64,000 bases of DNA, taken from assembly GCF_001426345.1 (NCBI RefSeq), contig NZ_LMEM01000009.1, forward strand, positions 574,540 to 638,539, read 5' to 3'. Shown here piece after piece: positions 1-11,015 of this stretch; positions within the stretch are counted from its first letter, which is position 1; each line of letters begins with the position of its first letter. Made by a program: the position numbers and the translations under genes. Source of the stretch: Devosia sp. Root436 (GTDB lineage: Bacteria; Pseudomonadota; Alphaproteobacteria; Rhizobiales; Devosiaceae). The notes beneath the pieces are model-generated. The model saw only the letters and a list, made by a program, of their open reading frames with translations. It was not told the origin of the DNA and did no database searches.

Positions 1-1
1 G

Positions 2-643
2 CTCGGCATCCGCAAGGCCATATCCGACGGGTCGCGCTTCGACGTCTGGACCTCGACGGTGGTCATTATCGGCTATGCCATTCCCGGCTTCCTCATCGCC
101 ATCATGCTGATCATCCTGTTTGCCGGGGGCAGCTTCTGGTCGTTCTTCCCATTGCGCGGGCTGACCTCGCCCGGCTTTGACAGCTTCCCGTGGTGGCGGC
201 AGGTCATCGATTATTTCTGGCATCTGGTGCTGCCCATCATCGCCATGGGGCTGGGCGCCTTCGCCACCACCACCCTGCTCACCAAGAACTCGTTCATCGA
301 CGAGATCGGCAAGCAATATGTCACCACGGCGCGCGCCAAGGGCCTGACGGAAAACCAGGTGCTCTACCGTCACGTCTTCCGCAACGCCATGATGCTTGTC
401 ATCGCCAGCTTTCCCGGCGCCTTTGTCGGCGCCTTCTTCGGTGGATCGCTCCTGATCGAGACCATCTTCTCGCTCGACGGGCTGGGCCTGCTCGGCTTCC
501 AGTCGGTGGCCAATCGCGATTATCCGGTGGTCTTTGCCACGCTCTATATCTTCAGCCTGCTCGGCCTCGTCATCGCGCTGGTTTCGGACCTGGCCTATAT
601 GTGGGTCGATCCGCGGCTCGACTTCGAAAGCCGCGAAGTATGA
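2..643 (+). CDS. yejB: YejB-like peptide ABC transporter permease (5' truncated by window)
   Basis: Inner-membrane permease of an oligopeptide/microcin C type ABC importer. The reading frame is open from base 2, so the start lies outside the window and roughly the first 40 percent of the usual ~360 residues is missing. The visible 213 residues hold several hydrophobic segments and the cytoplasmic loop that docks on the ATPase ([20 protein letters not shown], around residues 110-130 of the visible part). The opening residues [18 protein letters not shown] match my memory of YejB rather than DppB. The stop codon overlaps the ATG of the next permease gene (ATGA), which indicates translational coupling in a yejBEF-type operon. 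Confidence 0.93.
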   Translation, partial: LGIRKAISDGSRFDVWTSTVVIIGYAIPGFLIAIMLIILFAGGSFWSFFPLRGLTSPGFDSFPWWRQVIDYFWHLVLPIIAMGLGAFATTTLLTKNSFIDEIGKQYVTTARAKGLTENQVLYRHVFRNAMMLVIASFPGAFVGAFFGGSLLIETIFSLDGLGLLGFQSVANRDYPVVFATLYIFSLLGLVIALVSDLAYMWVDPRLDFESREV

Positions 644-1782
644 GCGAGATGGCGGCAGAGGCCGCAGCGCTCGAAGCCCCGCGCAATCGCCTGCTCTCCC
701 CACTCAACCGGCGGCGGCTCCACAATTTCCGCGCCAACCGCAGGGGTTACTGGTCGCTGTGGATTTTCCTCGCGCTGTTCCTGGCCGCGCTCGGCTCCGA
801 ATTCATCGCCAACGACCGGCCGATCATCGCCGTCTACAAGGGCGAATTGCTGTTCCCAGCCTTTGTCGATTATCCCGAATCCAAGTTCGGCGGTTTCCTC
901 GCCATCACCAATTACCGCGACGACTTCATCGCCTCCGAAATATCAGCCAATGGCTGGACCATCTGGCCGCCCATCCGCTTCAACTACCAGACGGTGGATG
1001 GCTTCCTGCCCTATTCGGGCGCCGTCGCCCCGAGCTGGACCATGACCGCGGCGGAAAACTGCGCGCGCTATCCCCAGCAGCAGGCCGACCCCGACTGCCA
1101 CTGGGGCAATTACCACTGGCTGGGCACCGACGATCGCGGCCGCGACGTCATGGCCCGCCTGTTCTACGGCTTCCGCATCTCGGTGCTGTTCGGGCTGACG
1201 CTGACCGTCTTCTCCTCGATCATCGGCGTCCTTGCCGGCGCCGTGCAGGGCTATTTCGGCGGCTGGGTGGACCTCATCTTCCAGCGCTTCATCGAGATCT
1301 GGACCTCGGTCCCCGCGCTCTACCTGCTGCTGATCATCTCCTCCGTCATCGCGCCCAATTTCTGGGTGCTGCTGGGCATCTTGCTGCTGTTTTCCTGGGT
1401 GTCGCTGGTCGGCATCGTGCGCGCCGAATTCCTGCGTGGCCGCAATTTCGAATATATCGCCGCCGCCCGCGCGCTGGGCGTTTCCAACCTCACCATCATG
1501 TTCCGGCACCTGCTGCCCAACGCCATGGTGGCCACCCTCACCTTCATGCCCTTCATTCTCTCGGGCTCGGTGGTGACGCTGACCTCGCTCGACCTGCTCG
1601 GCTTCGGCCTGCCCCCCGGCTCGCCCTCGCTCGGCGAATTGCTGGCCCAGGGCAAGAACAACCTGCAGGCCCCCTGGCTCGGCCTCACCGGCTTTTTCAC
1701 CATCGCCATCATGATGACCCTGCTGGTCTTCGTCGGCGAAGCCGTGCGCGACGCCTTCGATCCACGGAAGTCGATGGGATGA
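640..1782 (+). CDS. yejE: YejE-like peptide ABC transporter permease
   Basis: Second inner-membrane permease of the Yej importer, 380 residues. The start is the ATG overlapping the yejB stop; the frame is open further upstream but that part is an antisense-style shadow of yejB. After a basic N-terminus there is a first membrane segment, a long periplasmic insertion of about 110 residues (typical of YejE and unlike DppC), then five further hydrophobic segments. The ATPase-docking loop reads [20 protein letters not shown], about residues 265-290. In related genomes the ATPase gene normally follows directly; here an antitoxin/toxin pair comes next. Confidence 0.94.
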   Translation: MSEMAAEAAALEAPRNRLLSPLNRRRLHNFRANRRGYWSLWIFLALFLAALGSEFIANDRPIIAVYKGELLFPAFVDYPESKFGGFLAITNYRDDFIASEISANGWTIWPPIRFNYQTVDGFLPYSGAVAPSWTMTAAENCARYPQQQADPDCHWGNYHWLGTDDRGRDVMARLFYGFRISVLFGLTLTVFSSIIGVLAGAVQGYFGGWVDLIFQRFIEIWTSVPALYLLLIISSVIAPNFWVLLGILLLFSWVSLVGIVRAEFLRGRNFEYIAAARALGVSNLTIMFRHLLPNAMVATLTFMPFILSGSVVTLTSLDLLGFGLPPGSPSLGELLAQGKNNLQAPWLGLTGFFTIAIMMTLLVFVGEAVRDAFDPRKSMG

Positions 1783-1783
1783 A

Positions 1784-1815
1784 ATGTGGTATGATGGACG
1801 GGAAGGAGCCGTGAG
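1784..1815 (+). promoter_or_regulatory. Candidate private promoter and strong RBS for the toxin-antitoxin pair
   Basis: Just after the yejE stop lies an extended -10-like element, TG-G-TATGAT (1787-1795), followed by a strong Shine-Dalgarno GGAAGGAG at 1801-1808, 7 bases before the antitoxin ATG at 1816. No good -35 hexamer is visible. This would let the antitoxin be made independently of yej transcription. Promoter activity is inferred only from the sequence match. Confidence 0.4.
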
Positions 1816-2064
1816 ATGAACAAGATCGTGCGGGAGCACTACCCGGTCGAGAACCTGCCGGAGGATTTGCGGGTACACTTCCCTGCCGCTACGTCAGTGA
1901 CGGTCGAAGTCACGGAAGACGATACCCATCCTCCGCTCAGCCGGGCCGAGGCGGTGGAAATAATGCGGGCAATGCAGCGTCATACCGCCAAGCGGGGGGA
2001 AAGCGTAACGACCGAAGAGGCTGTGCGGCGCATACGCGAGTTGCGCGACGAGTGGGACGACTAG
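1816..2064 (+). CDS. Small antitoxin-like protein of a PIN-type toxin-antitoxin pair
   Basis: An 82-residue acidic protein, rich in charged residues, with a predicted N-terminal beta stretch (SVTVEVTEDD around residue 33-42) and a helical C-terminal half ending in RRIRELRDEWDD. It lies immediately upstream of, and overlaps, a PIN-domain gene, which is the standard arrangement of VapB-like antitoxins; the sequence itself is not one I can place in a named antitoxin family. It has its own good ribosome site. Function is inferred from context: neutralising the adjacent nuclease and probably repressing its own promoter. Confidence 0.7.
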   Translation: MNKIVREHYPVENLPEDLRVHFPAATSVTVEVTEDDTHPPLSRAEAVEIMRAMQRHTAKRGESVTTEEAVRRIRELRDEWDD

Positions 2065-2542
2065 TGCGGTTCGGACGGATCTACCTCGACAGCAATATTC
2101 TCATCCGTGCATTCGAGGCCAGCCCCGATGACGACACTGCACGAGACATCATCGATATGCTCGGCCAGGAATTCGCCAAAACCGACAAGGCTTTCGTCAC
2201 AAGCCAGATTACCCTGGCCGAAGTGTTAGTCCATCCAATTCGAAAGGGTGATACCTTTCTTCAGCATCAGTATGGCTCCCTGCTGTCAACGCCGAGCCCC
2301 TGGATCGATATTCGGCCCATCGATGCTCCAATCCTGCATTTGGCCGCGCGATTGCGCGCGAGCACCAGGCTCAAGCTGCCTGACGCGATCCACGCCGCGA
2401 CAGCCCTGCAAACCAAATGCAGCCACCTTCTGACCCTTGATAGCGATTTCGACGTGAATTTGGTTGGCGCTTGGCCGAGTTGGCCCCAGCAAATCCATCC
2501 TGCAAAGGACGTTTTGGCCGCGATCATCGCCTGGCTCCGCGC

Positions 2543-2546
<4 letters not shown>
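2064..2546 (+). CDS. VapC-like PIN-domain toxin ribonuclease
   Basis: About 160 residues, PIN fold. With the GTG start overlapping the antitoxin stop (TAGTG), the expected acidic metal-binding residues are D9 (IYLDSNILIRAF), E53 (ITLAEVLVHP), D107 (LKLPDAIHAA) and D126/D128 (LLTLDSDFD). PIN toxins are magnesium-dependent RNases that cut tRNA or rRNA. A GTG four codons upstream (2052) is an alternative start. The last ~30 residues (after DFD) run beyond the usual PIN core and end with a stop that overlaps the yejF ATG, so toxin and importer ATPase are translationally linked. All four acidic positions being intact argues that it is functional. Confidence 0.85.
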
Positions 2547-4171
<1,625 letters not shown>

Positions 4172-4250
4172 CTTAGGCGCATGCCAATGCTTCCGAACCA
4201 AGGCGAAAACCTCTAGTCTCACTCCACCGACCAATTCCCGGAGCCGTCCG

Positions 4251-6098
4251 ATGAAACTCGCGCCCCTCCTCGCCGTCCTGCTGCTCGGCCTCGTGGCCCC
4301 GGCTCTGGCGCAGACCCCGACCGATGTGTGGTCCAATTCCTTCACGCTGGAAGGCGAGCCCAAATACGGCCCCGACTACACCCATTTCGACTATGTCAAT
4401 GTCGATGCGCCCAAGGGCGGCGTGGTGCGCCAGGGCGCGCTGGGGGGCTTTGACACCTTCAACCCTATCCTGCCCAAGGGCGAGACGGCCGGCGGCATCG
4501 GCCTGCTCTACGAGACGCTGATGACGCCCTCGATGGACGAGCAGAACACCTATTACGGCCTGCTCGCCGAAGCGCTCAAGATCGCGCCCGACTATGGCTC
4601 GGTCACCTTCCGCATCGACCCCGATGCCCATTGGAACGATGGCGAGCCCGTCACCGCCGAGGACGTGGTCTGGAGCTTCAACAAGCTGATCGAGGTCAAT
4701 CCCGACCGCCAGCAATATTACGTCAATATCGAAAAGGCCGAGGTCACCGCGCCGGGCGAAGTGACCTTCACCTTCAACCAGACCGACAACCGCGAACTCC
4801 CCCTCATTCTCGGCCAGCTCATGGTGCTGCCCCAGCATTGGTGGGAAGGCACCGACGCCAAGGGCCAGCAGCGCAATATCGGCGAATCGACGCTCGAGCC
4901 GCCTTTGGGGTCCGGCCCTTATGAGCTGGCCAGCTTCGATGCCGGCCGTTCCATCACCTATAAGCGCGTAGCGAACTACTGGGGCGCGAACCATCCGACG
5001 CAGGTCGGCCATAACAATTTCGACGAGTATCGGCTCGAATATTTCCTCGACCTGACGGTGGAATTCGAGGCCTTCAAGGGCGACCAGTTCGACTGGTGGT
5101 GGGAAAACCAGGCCCGCCGCTGGGCCACGGCCTACGACTTCCCGGCGGTCACCGAAGGCCGCGTCATCAAGGAACTCTTCCCCCAGGATTATGCCGGCTC
5201 CGGCATCGGGCTGGGCTTCATCCCCAACCTGCGCCGCGAAAAATTCCAGGACGCCCGCGTCCGCGAAGCGCTCAACTATGCCTTCGACTTCGAGGAGCTG
5301 AGCAACACCGTCTTCTTCAACCAGTATGACCGCATCGACAGCTACTTCTTCGGCCTGCCGTTCAAATCGTCCGGCCTGCCCGAAGGCGAGGAACTGGAAA
5401 TCCTCAATTCGGTCAAGGATATGGTGCCGCCCTCCGTCTTCACCGAGCCCTATGCCAACCCGGTGAGCGGCGACCCGGCCAAGCTGCGCGAAAACCTGCG
5501 CACGGCGCTCGGCCTGTTCAACGAGGCCGGCTATACGCTCGACGGCAACAGGCTGGTCGATGCCAACGGGCAGCAGTTCAGCTTCGAAATCCTACTCAAC
5601 GGCCCCACCATCGAGCCGGTGGCGACCAACCTCGTCACCAACCTGGCCCAGATCGGCGTCGCCGCCACCATCCGCACCGTCGACAGCCCGCAATTCATCA
5701 ACCGCGCCCGCTCCTTCGACTATGACATGATCTATGCCGGCTGGGCGCAATCCTTCTCGCCGGGCAACGAGCAGCGCTTCTTCTTCGGCTCCTCCACCGC
5801 CAACGAGGAGGGCAGCCAGAACTATGCCGGCATCGCCAATCCGGCCGTGGATGCCCTGATCGACAAGCTGGTGGTCGCCGACGACCGCGACACCCAGATC
5901 GCCATTACCAAGGCGCTCGACCGGGTGTTGCTGCACAACTACTACATGGTCCCCAGCTACACCCTGCGCAATTCCCGCATCGCCCGCTGGGACCGCTTCA
6001 GCCACCCGGAAAACCTGCCGGACTTTTCGAGCGGGTTTCCCACCATCTGGTGGTGGGACGCGGAAAAGGCGGCGAGAACGGGAGGGGCGGGGTCGTAG
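4251..6098 (+). CDS. yejA: YejA-like periplasmic peptide-binding protein
   Basis: A 615-residue family 5 solute-binding protein, the extracytoplasmic receptor of the Yej importer. The start ATG at 4251 is chosen because it opens a clear signal peptide (MKLAPLLAVLLLGLVAPALA, cleavage after ALA near residue 20). The mature part shows the family 5 pattern, e.g. FNPILPKGETAGGI, the WNDGEPVTAEDVVWSF segment around residue 125-140, and the C-terminal FPTIWWWD. It stands 80 bases after yejF, giving gene order yejB-E-(TA)-F-A rather than the yejA-first order of Escherichia coli. A palindromic R2 repeat follows the stop. Confidence 0.93.
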   Translation: MKLAPLLAVLLLGLVAPALAQTPTDVWSNSFTLEGEPKYGPDYTHFDYVNVDAPKGGVVRQGALGGFDTFNPILPKGETAGGIGLLYETLMTPSMDEQNTYYGLLAEALKIAPDYGSVTFRIDPDAHWNDGEPVTAEDVVWSFNKLIEVNPDRQQYYVNIEKAEVTAPGEVTFTFNQTDNRELPLILGQLMVLPQHWWEGTDAKGQQRNIGESTLEPPLGSGPYELASFDAGRSITYKRVANYWGANHPTQVGHNNFDEYRLEYFLDLTVEFEAFKGDQFDWWWENQARRWATAYDFPAVTEGRVIKELFPQDYAGSGIGLGFIPNLRREKFQDARVREALNYAFDFEELSNTVFFNQYDRIDSYFFGLPFKSSGLPEGEELEILNSVKDMVPPSVFTEPYANPVSGDPAKLRENLRTALGLFNEAGYTLDGNRLVDANGQQFSFEILLNGPTIEPVATNLVTNLAQIGVAATIRTVDSPQFINRARSFDYDMIYAGWAQSFSPGNEQRFFFGSSTANEEGSQNYAGIANPAVDALIDKLVVADDRDTQIAITKALDRVLLHNYYMVPSYTLRNSRIARWDRFSHPENLPDFSSGFPTIWWWDAEKAARTGGAGS

Positions 6099-6103
6099 GG
6101 GCG

Positions 6104-6229
6104 GACCTCGGTGGTTCGAGGTTCGCGAAGAACCTGCACCTCACCGTAAGGGCTATTGTTGGCGCTGAGTTCAAAGTAGCCCTCATGGTGAGGCGGGAGC
6201 GCAGCGACCCTCGAACCACGAGGGCGTGG
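6104..6229. repeat. R2 palindromic repeat, copy A (upstream of GIY-YIG gene)
   Basis: About 125 bp with nested inverted repeats: outer arms of the form CCTCGTGGTTCGAGG / CCTCGAACCACGAGG and inner arms CACCTCACC..GAGGGCT / AGCCCTCATGGTGAG. This copy is more diverged on its left arm than the other two. Its right end stops about 15 bases before the GIY-YIG start codon. Confidence 0.85.
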
Positions 6230-6243
6230 CACGGAGATCGGCC

Positions 6244-6534
6244 ATGGAAGCCTGCGTCTACATCCTGCTTTGCTCGGACGATTCCTATTATGTCGGCCTG
6301 ACGCGCAAGGAACCCGAAGAGCGGTTGTGGGAACACAACAGCAAGGTCGTACCTGGCTACACCGCTTCACGAACTCCGGTGGAACTGGTCTACGTCGAAC
6401 GATACGAGCGCATCGTCGAGGCGATCGCTCGGGAACTGCAGGTGAAAAAGTGGACACGCAGGAAGAAAGAAGCGCTGATCCGCGGCGACGTTGAAAGCCT
6501 GCCCGACTTGGCTAGCCGCCCTAAACACAAATAG
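6244..6534 (+). CDS. Single-domain GIY-YIG endonuclease-like protein
   Basis: A 96-residue GIY-YIG superfamily protein. The VYI...YYVG pair (residues 5-7 and 15-18, in VYILLCSDDSYYVGLT) matches the GIY-YIG signature, R27 in EERLWEH corresponds to the catalytic arginine and the E of AIARELQVK to the metal-binding glutamate. The domain occupies the whole chain, with no DNA-binding extension. The ATG at 6244 is preferred to an upstream GTG at 6226 because it places the motif at the usual distance and the GTG lies in the palindromic repeat. It is flanked on both sides by R2 repeats and is unrelated to the yej operon; I suspect a mobile or repeat-associated gene. Confidence 0.85.
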   Translation: MEACVYILLCSDDSYYVGLTRKEPEERLWEHNSKVVPGYTASRTPVELVYVERYERIVEAIARELQVKKWTRRKKEALIRGDVESLPDLASRPKHK

Positions 6535-6537
6535 TGC

Positions 6538-6665
6538 CATGCCCTCGTGGTTCGAGGCGCTGAAGAAGCGCACCTCACCATGAGGGCTGTTGATATACCG
6601 AGCTAACAGTAGCCCTCATGGTGAGGTGCGAGCGCCTTCGCGAGCCTCGGACCACGAGGGCGTGG
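6538..6665. repeat. R2 palindromic repeat, copy B (downstream of GIY-YIG gene)
   Basis: Second R2 copy, starting 3-4 bases after the GIY-YIG stop. Outer arms GCCCTCGTGGTTCGAGG and CCTCGGACCACGAGGGC, inner arms GCACCTCACCATGAGGGCT and AGCCCTCATGGTGAGGTGC, spaced by the element TACCGAGCTAACAGT that is also in copy C. It separates the GIY-YIG gene from the tail of tamB and could terminate both convergent transcripts. Confidence 0.9.
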
Positions 6666-6671
6666 TACGAT

Positions 6672-9600
6672 CTAGTAATCCCGTTCATAAAACACACCCA
6701 GGCTGGAATTCCCGTCCTGCCCGGCGGCGCCCGTGACCTTGAGGTCGCTGGTGACATCGAGGTTGATCGTCACCTTGCTCTGCCCGTTGGCCCCCGCCTG
6801 GACGCCCAGATAGACATTGTCCTGGATATAGGTCCCGGCCTGCACCGCGACATTGCCGCTGTCGTCGGTGACGATATCGAGATCGGCGAGGCCCGCCGCG
6901 CCGCGCAGGCTGTCGACCAGGCCATTGCCGCCGCCGCCCACCAGTTCCGCCGCCGCGCCGGCCAGCTTGGCCAGCTGCAGCGGGGAGAGTTCGCCCATCG
7001 AGCGGTTGAAGATCAGCCGGCTCAACACTTCGTCCTGCGGCAAGGCGGGGCTGGAGGAAAAGCTCACATCGATATCCGAGGCCCGGCCCGAAACGGTGAC
7101 GAAGACGGTGATGCCCTCGCCCTCGGTGCGGGCGACCAGATTAAGGAACGGGTCGAGATCGCCCACCAGGGTTACGGTGCCGCTTTCGAAGGTCACGCGC
7201 TGGCCCAGGATGGCCAAGCGCCCGCGATTGAGCGCGAAGCCGCCCACCGGCTGGATATTGCTGATCGGCCCGGTGAGCCGCACCGAGCCGCCCACTTCCG
7301 CATCGAGCCCGCGGCCGCGAATGAAGATCTGGTTGGGCGCGCTGACATTGACGTCGAGCAGCATGCCGGCCGGCCGCGCCTGCGGGATCGGCGCGCCGCT
7401 GCGGTCGTCGATCTTGGCCCGCTGCAGCGTCTGCTCCACCGCAGGCGGCGTACGCACATGATCCACGTCGATCAACTGCGCCCCGCCGCCGAAATTCTCC
7501 GGAATGGTGATATTGGCCTCTTGCACGAACACGTCGCCGGCCAATAGCGGCGAGCCGGTGAGGTTGCCCGTCAGCGCCAGATTGCCCGAGAGGGTGGCGA
7601 CGAACAGATTGCCATCGGCATAGCGCGCCGAATTGAGCGCGACGCGCACATTGGCCGGGAAACCGCCGCTGAGCCCCACCGAACCCGAGGCCGAAACCGA
7701 GCCGCCGGTGGCCAGATTGGCCGACAGGCTGTCGATCACCAGATTGGTGCCACTGAGGCTGGCCGAGCCGTTGATGCCCTGCAGCCGCAGGTTGAGTTCC
7801 GGGTCGATATAGCCGGCATTGCTGGTCGATACCCGGCCACCGAATTGCGGGCTGGAGAGACTGCCGCTTAACCGCGCGTCCAGCGTCACCACGCCGCTCA
7901 ATTGCCCGCCGCGATCGGCTACGAAGCGATTGCCCAGCACCAAAGGCGCCGAGCCGGTCAGCGTTAGGTTGAGTCCATTGCCTTCCAGCGGCACGGTGCC
8001 CGAACCGCGCAGGGTCAGCCCGCCCGAGCCATTGGCCGTCAGCGAAGCCAGCGTCACCACGCCATCGCGGAAGCTGCCATTGGCCGTCACGCCCAGCGGC
8101 GCGATGCCGAAATCGCGGATTGCTGCGGCATTGATGCCCTCGGCGCGGGCCTCGAAACTCACCTGCGGATCGCTGCCGGTGCCGGAAATGCTGGCGCGGC
8201 CATTGACCGTGCCGGCCAGCCCCAGGTCGGGCGCAATGGCATTGGCGATGGAGAGCGGCAGCGCATCGATATCGAGCGTGATGCCCAGCACCTCGCCGGC
8301 CGAACCGGTGGCGGTGATCGAGCCCGAGCCCACGTCGAACCGCACCGCGTCGAGCGCCACGCTGGAGCCTGCCACCTGGATGACGGTCGGCTGCGCCAGC
8401 CGGGCCGAGAGCTGTCCCTGCTGCAATTGCGCGCGATCCACTGCCAGGCGATAGCCGCCATCCACCGGCGTCAGCGCACCGGCTATGTCGATATCGGTGC
8501 CGGTGGCCAGGGCCGCCTGTGCGTCGAACGATGTCGTCTCGCCGGTCTGGCTGGCCCGCGCCGTCAGCGTCCTGATATCGACGCCCGCCGCCGACACATT
8601 GCTGGCATTGGCCGCGCCATCCACGGAGGGCACGCCGAACAGGTCGCCGATCTTGGCGCTGATATCGGCCGCGCCGACCCTGATATCGTTGACCGCAAGC
8701 GCCCGCACATCGCCGCGAATGGTCGCGCCCTGCTGGTCTTCCACCGGCGCCAGCGTCACCTCGGCATTGACCGACCCGGTAGCCTTCAGCAGCGCCAGAG
8801 CCGCGGGCACCGACACGTCGGGCGACACCACCGTCAGCCCGCCATCGATCAGCCCCGTCTCGACGGCGCGCGTCAGCCCGCCGGTGATCCGCGTGCCCGC
8901 CGCCTGGAAGTCGAGCTCGGCCAGCCTTTGCGCCTCAGGCGTAACGCTGACATCGGCGGCCAGCGTCGTGCGATAGCCGTCGAGCGCCGCCGTGCCGGAA
9001 ACCGTGCCGTCGAGCCGGTCGGTATCATAGCGCCCGTCAAAAAGCAGCGCGGCATCGCCCAAGGCCCGCCCGGCCAGTTCGCCACTGGCGACCGTGGCAT
9101 CGAGATTGAGGCCGATGACGCTGTCCTGCCCCCTGGCCGTGCCCACCACCTTGAGCGCGCCGCTGGCCTGGTCGGACAACAGACCGAGATCGCTCAAATC
9201 GAGGTTGAAGGCGAAATCGGCCAGCGCATTGGAATAGGTGCCGTCGGCCAGCATCTGCACCTGGTCATTGGCAATGCGGAAATTCTCCGCCGTCAGCCCA
9301 GCCTCGGTGCGCGCAAGCCGCCCGGCAAGCTGCACGCTTCCAGCAAGCAAACCGTCGGCAAGCTCGTCGTCAATCGCAAGATTGCTTCCTGTTCCATCCA
9401 GCGTCAGGTCGAACCCGCCGCTGAGCGGCAGAAGCGCGCCATTGGCCTTGAGCGACAGCGCGCCGGTCAGCTCGCGCCCGGCCAATCCGGAGAATGGCGC
9501 GATGCTGGACGTCTCCAGCCCGATATCGCCATGGAAATCCAGCCCATCGAGCTGCCCGCTCAACGCCGCCGTAAGCGCTTGTCCCGCCACGCGAAACTCG

Positions 9601-11015
9601 GCCAGTTGCACCGGCTCGCCCGCATTCCACAGGCCCGCAATGCCGAGGCCGATGCCATCGCCCAAAGCCGCCTCGATCTCCGGCGAGCCGGATATGCCCG
9701 ACAATCTGCCATCGCCATTGAAGGTCACCCGCCGTGTCGTTGGGTCGGAAAGGTTGGCGGCCACGCCACCCACGGCCAGGTCAAGATTTTCCGCTGCAAA
9801 TCCGGTGGTTTGGAACCCGGTCATGGCAAGCGTCGCCGTCCAGTCCTCGCTGCCCGCGCCGCCAAAATCCACCGCCAGCTGCGCCGACCCGACGCGCGTA
9901 GCGCCGCCCGGCACCGGCAGGATCACCTGACCTCCCGCCGGGTCGGCGATGACGGCCTTGAGATCGAGCCTTTTGAGGAAATTATCCGGCGTCGTCTCGG
10001 CCGCCGCTTCCAGCGACAATTGCCCGCCGGTGAGCCGCAATCCGGTGATGGAAATGCCGCCCGCGGGGTGGATCAGCGCATTGGCCATCAGCGCCGTCTC
10101 GGCCCCGAAGAAGGGGCGATAGGGCTCGGCGATCAGCGTCGCCAGCGGCCCATGCAGATCGGCGGCCACGGCAATGCCGCCAGCCTGCTGGTTGACGTCG
10201 GCCACGCCCGAAAGCGCCGTCTGGCCATTGGCCTCAAGGCTCAAATCCGCCCGCAAATCGGTCACCTTCCCGCTGCCATTGACGGTCAGGGTAACCGCCG
10301 GGCGGTTTTCGATATTGAGCAGGTTGGCGATGACGCCGTTTTCCGGCTCCACCAGCGCCAGGCCGAGGTCGATGCTGTCATCCCCATTGCGGAAGGCCAC
10401 GTCGAGATCGAGCGTGCCGCCCGGTCCGTCCAGGCGGACGATATCGAGATTGGCGTCGAGATTGCCGCCATCCAGCGTCATCGCGCCGGCCAGCGAGATT
10501 TCCGAGCCCAGCCCGAACACATTGGCCCCGAAGCTCACCTTGGGCACACTGAGCTGTTCGAGGATGACGGCCACCGGCAGTTCCGGCACCTGGAAGCTGC
10601 CGGCCTCGGGCGACGGCAGGTCCACCGCGCCCTCCACGGGCACGGCATTGCGGATATAGTCGATGGAATCGGCGGCCAGCGAGCGCACTTCCAGCCGCCC
10701 GGTAAACAAGGCCGCCTGGTTCCAGTTGAGCCGCGCATTGTTGACGCGCAGCCACACCCCTTCGGCGTCGGAAATGGTGATCTCGCGGATGGCGACGTCG
10801 GAGCCCAGCGCGCCCTCGATATTGGAGAGCCTGATCTGCCGTTCCGGCGTCGAGAGGCGATCCTGTACGAAGCTGGTCAGCCAGTCCTTCTGCTCCTCAT
10901 TGTCCATCGTCAGCACATCCTGCGCCACGAGGACGGCAGGCACCCCCAGGCCAAACCCGAGCAGCACGAGGATGAGGGCGATGAACCGCCGCGGCAGGGA
11001 CGCGAGCCGGGCCAT
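6672..11015 (-). CDS. tamB: TamB-like translocation and assembly module subunit
   Basis: A 1447-residue inner-membrane-anchored periplasmic protein. One N-terminal membrane segment (IALILVLLGFGLGVPAVLVA, residues ~12-31) is followed by a very long run of alternating beta-strand repeats (AsmA/TamB type) that would span the periplasm, and a C-terminal DUF490 domain over roughly the last 350 residues ending in GVFYERDY. It works with TamA in outer-membrane protein assembly and, as now thought, phospholipid transport. Its ATG overlaps the tamA stop by one base (TGATG), so the two are co-translated. The length is normal for alphaproteobacteria. Confidence 0.93.
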   Translation of the reverse strand: MARLASLPRRFIALILVLLGFGLGVPAVLVAQDVLTMDNEEQKDWLTSFVQDRLSTPERQIRLSNIEGALGSDVAIREITISDAEGVWLRVNNARLNWNQAALFTGRLEVRSLAADSIDYIRNAVPVEGAVDLPSPEAGSFQVPELPVAVILEQLSVPKVSFGANVFGLGSEISLAGAMTLDGGNLDANLDIVRLDGPGGTLDLDVAFRNGDDSIDLGLALVEPENGVIANLLNIENRPAVTLTVNGSGKVTDLRADLSLEANGQTALSGVADVNQQAGGIAVAADLHGPLATLIAEPYRPFFGAETALMANALIHPAGGISITGLRLTGGQLSLEAAAETTPDNFLKRLDLKAVIADPAGGQVILPVPGGATRVGSAQLAVDFGGAGSEDWTATLAMTGFQTTGFAAENLDLAVGGVAANLSDPTTRRVTFNGDGRLSGISGSPEIEAALGDGIGLGIAGLWNAGEPVQLAEFRVAGQALTAALSGQLDGLDFHGDIGLETSSIAPFSGLAGRELTGALSLKANGALLPLSGGFDLTLDGTGSNLAIDDELADGLLAGSVQLAGRLARTEAGLTAENFRIANDQVQMLADGTYSNALADFAFNLDLSDLGLLSDQASGALKVVGTARGQDSVIGLNLDATVASGELAGRALGDAALLFDGRYDTDRLDGTVSGTAALDGYRTTLAADVSVTPEAQRLAELDFQAAGTRITGGLTRAVETGLIDGGLTVVSPDVSVPAALALLKATGSVNAEVTLAPVEDQQGATIRGDVRALAVNDIRVGAADISAKIGDLFGVPSVDGAANASNVSAAGVDIRTLTARASQTGETTSFDAQAALATGTDIDIAGALTPVDGGYRLAVDRAQLQQGQLSARLAQPTVIQVAGSSVALDAVRFDVGSGSITATGSAGEVLGITLDIDALPLSIANAIAPDLGLAGTVNGRASISGTGSDPQVSFEARAEGINAAAIRDFGIAPLGVTANGSFRDGVVTLASLTANGSGGLTLRGSGTVPLEGNGLNLTLTGSAPLVLGNRFVADRGGQLSGVVTLDARLSGSLSSPQFGGRVSTSNAGYIDPELNLRLQGINGSASLSGTNLVIDSLSANLATGGSVSASGSVGLSGGFPANVRVALNSARYADGNLFVATLSGNLALTGNLTGSPLLAGDVFVQEANITIPENFGGGAQLIDVDHVRTPPAVEQTLQRAKIDDRSGAPIPQARPAGMLLDVNVSAPNQIFIRGRGLDAEVGGSVRLTGPISNIQPVGGFALNRGRLAILGQRVTFESGTVTLVGDLDPFLNLVARTEGEGITVFVTVSGRASDIDVSFSSSPALPQDEVLSRLIFNRSMGELSPLQLAKLAGAAAELVGGGGNGLVDSLRGAAGLADLDIVTDDSGNVAVQAGTYIQDNVYLGVQAGANGQSKVTINLDVTSDLKVTGAAGQDGNSSLGVFYERDY

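Noticed and set aside
190..639. N-terminal extension of the second yej permease
   Set aside because: The frame is open but overlaps yejB; the overlapping ATG at 640 gives the normal family start.
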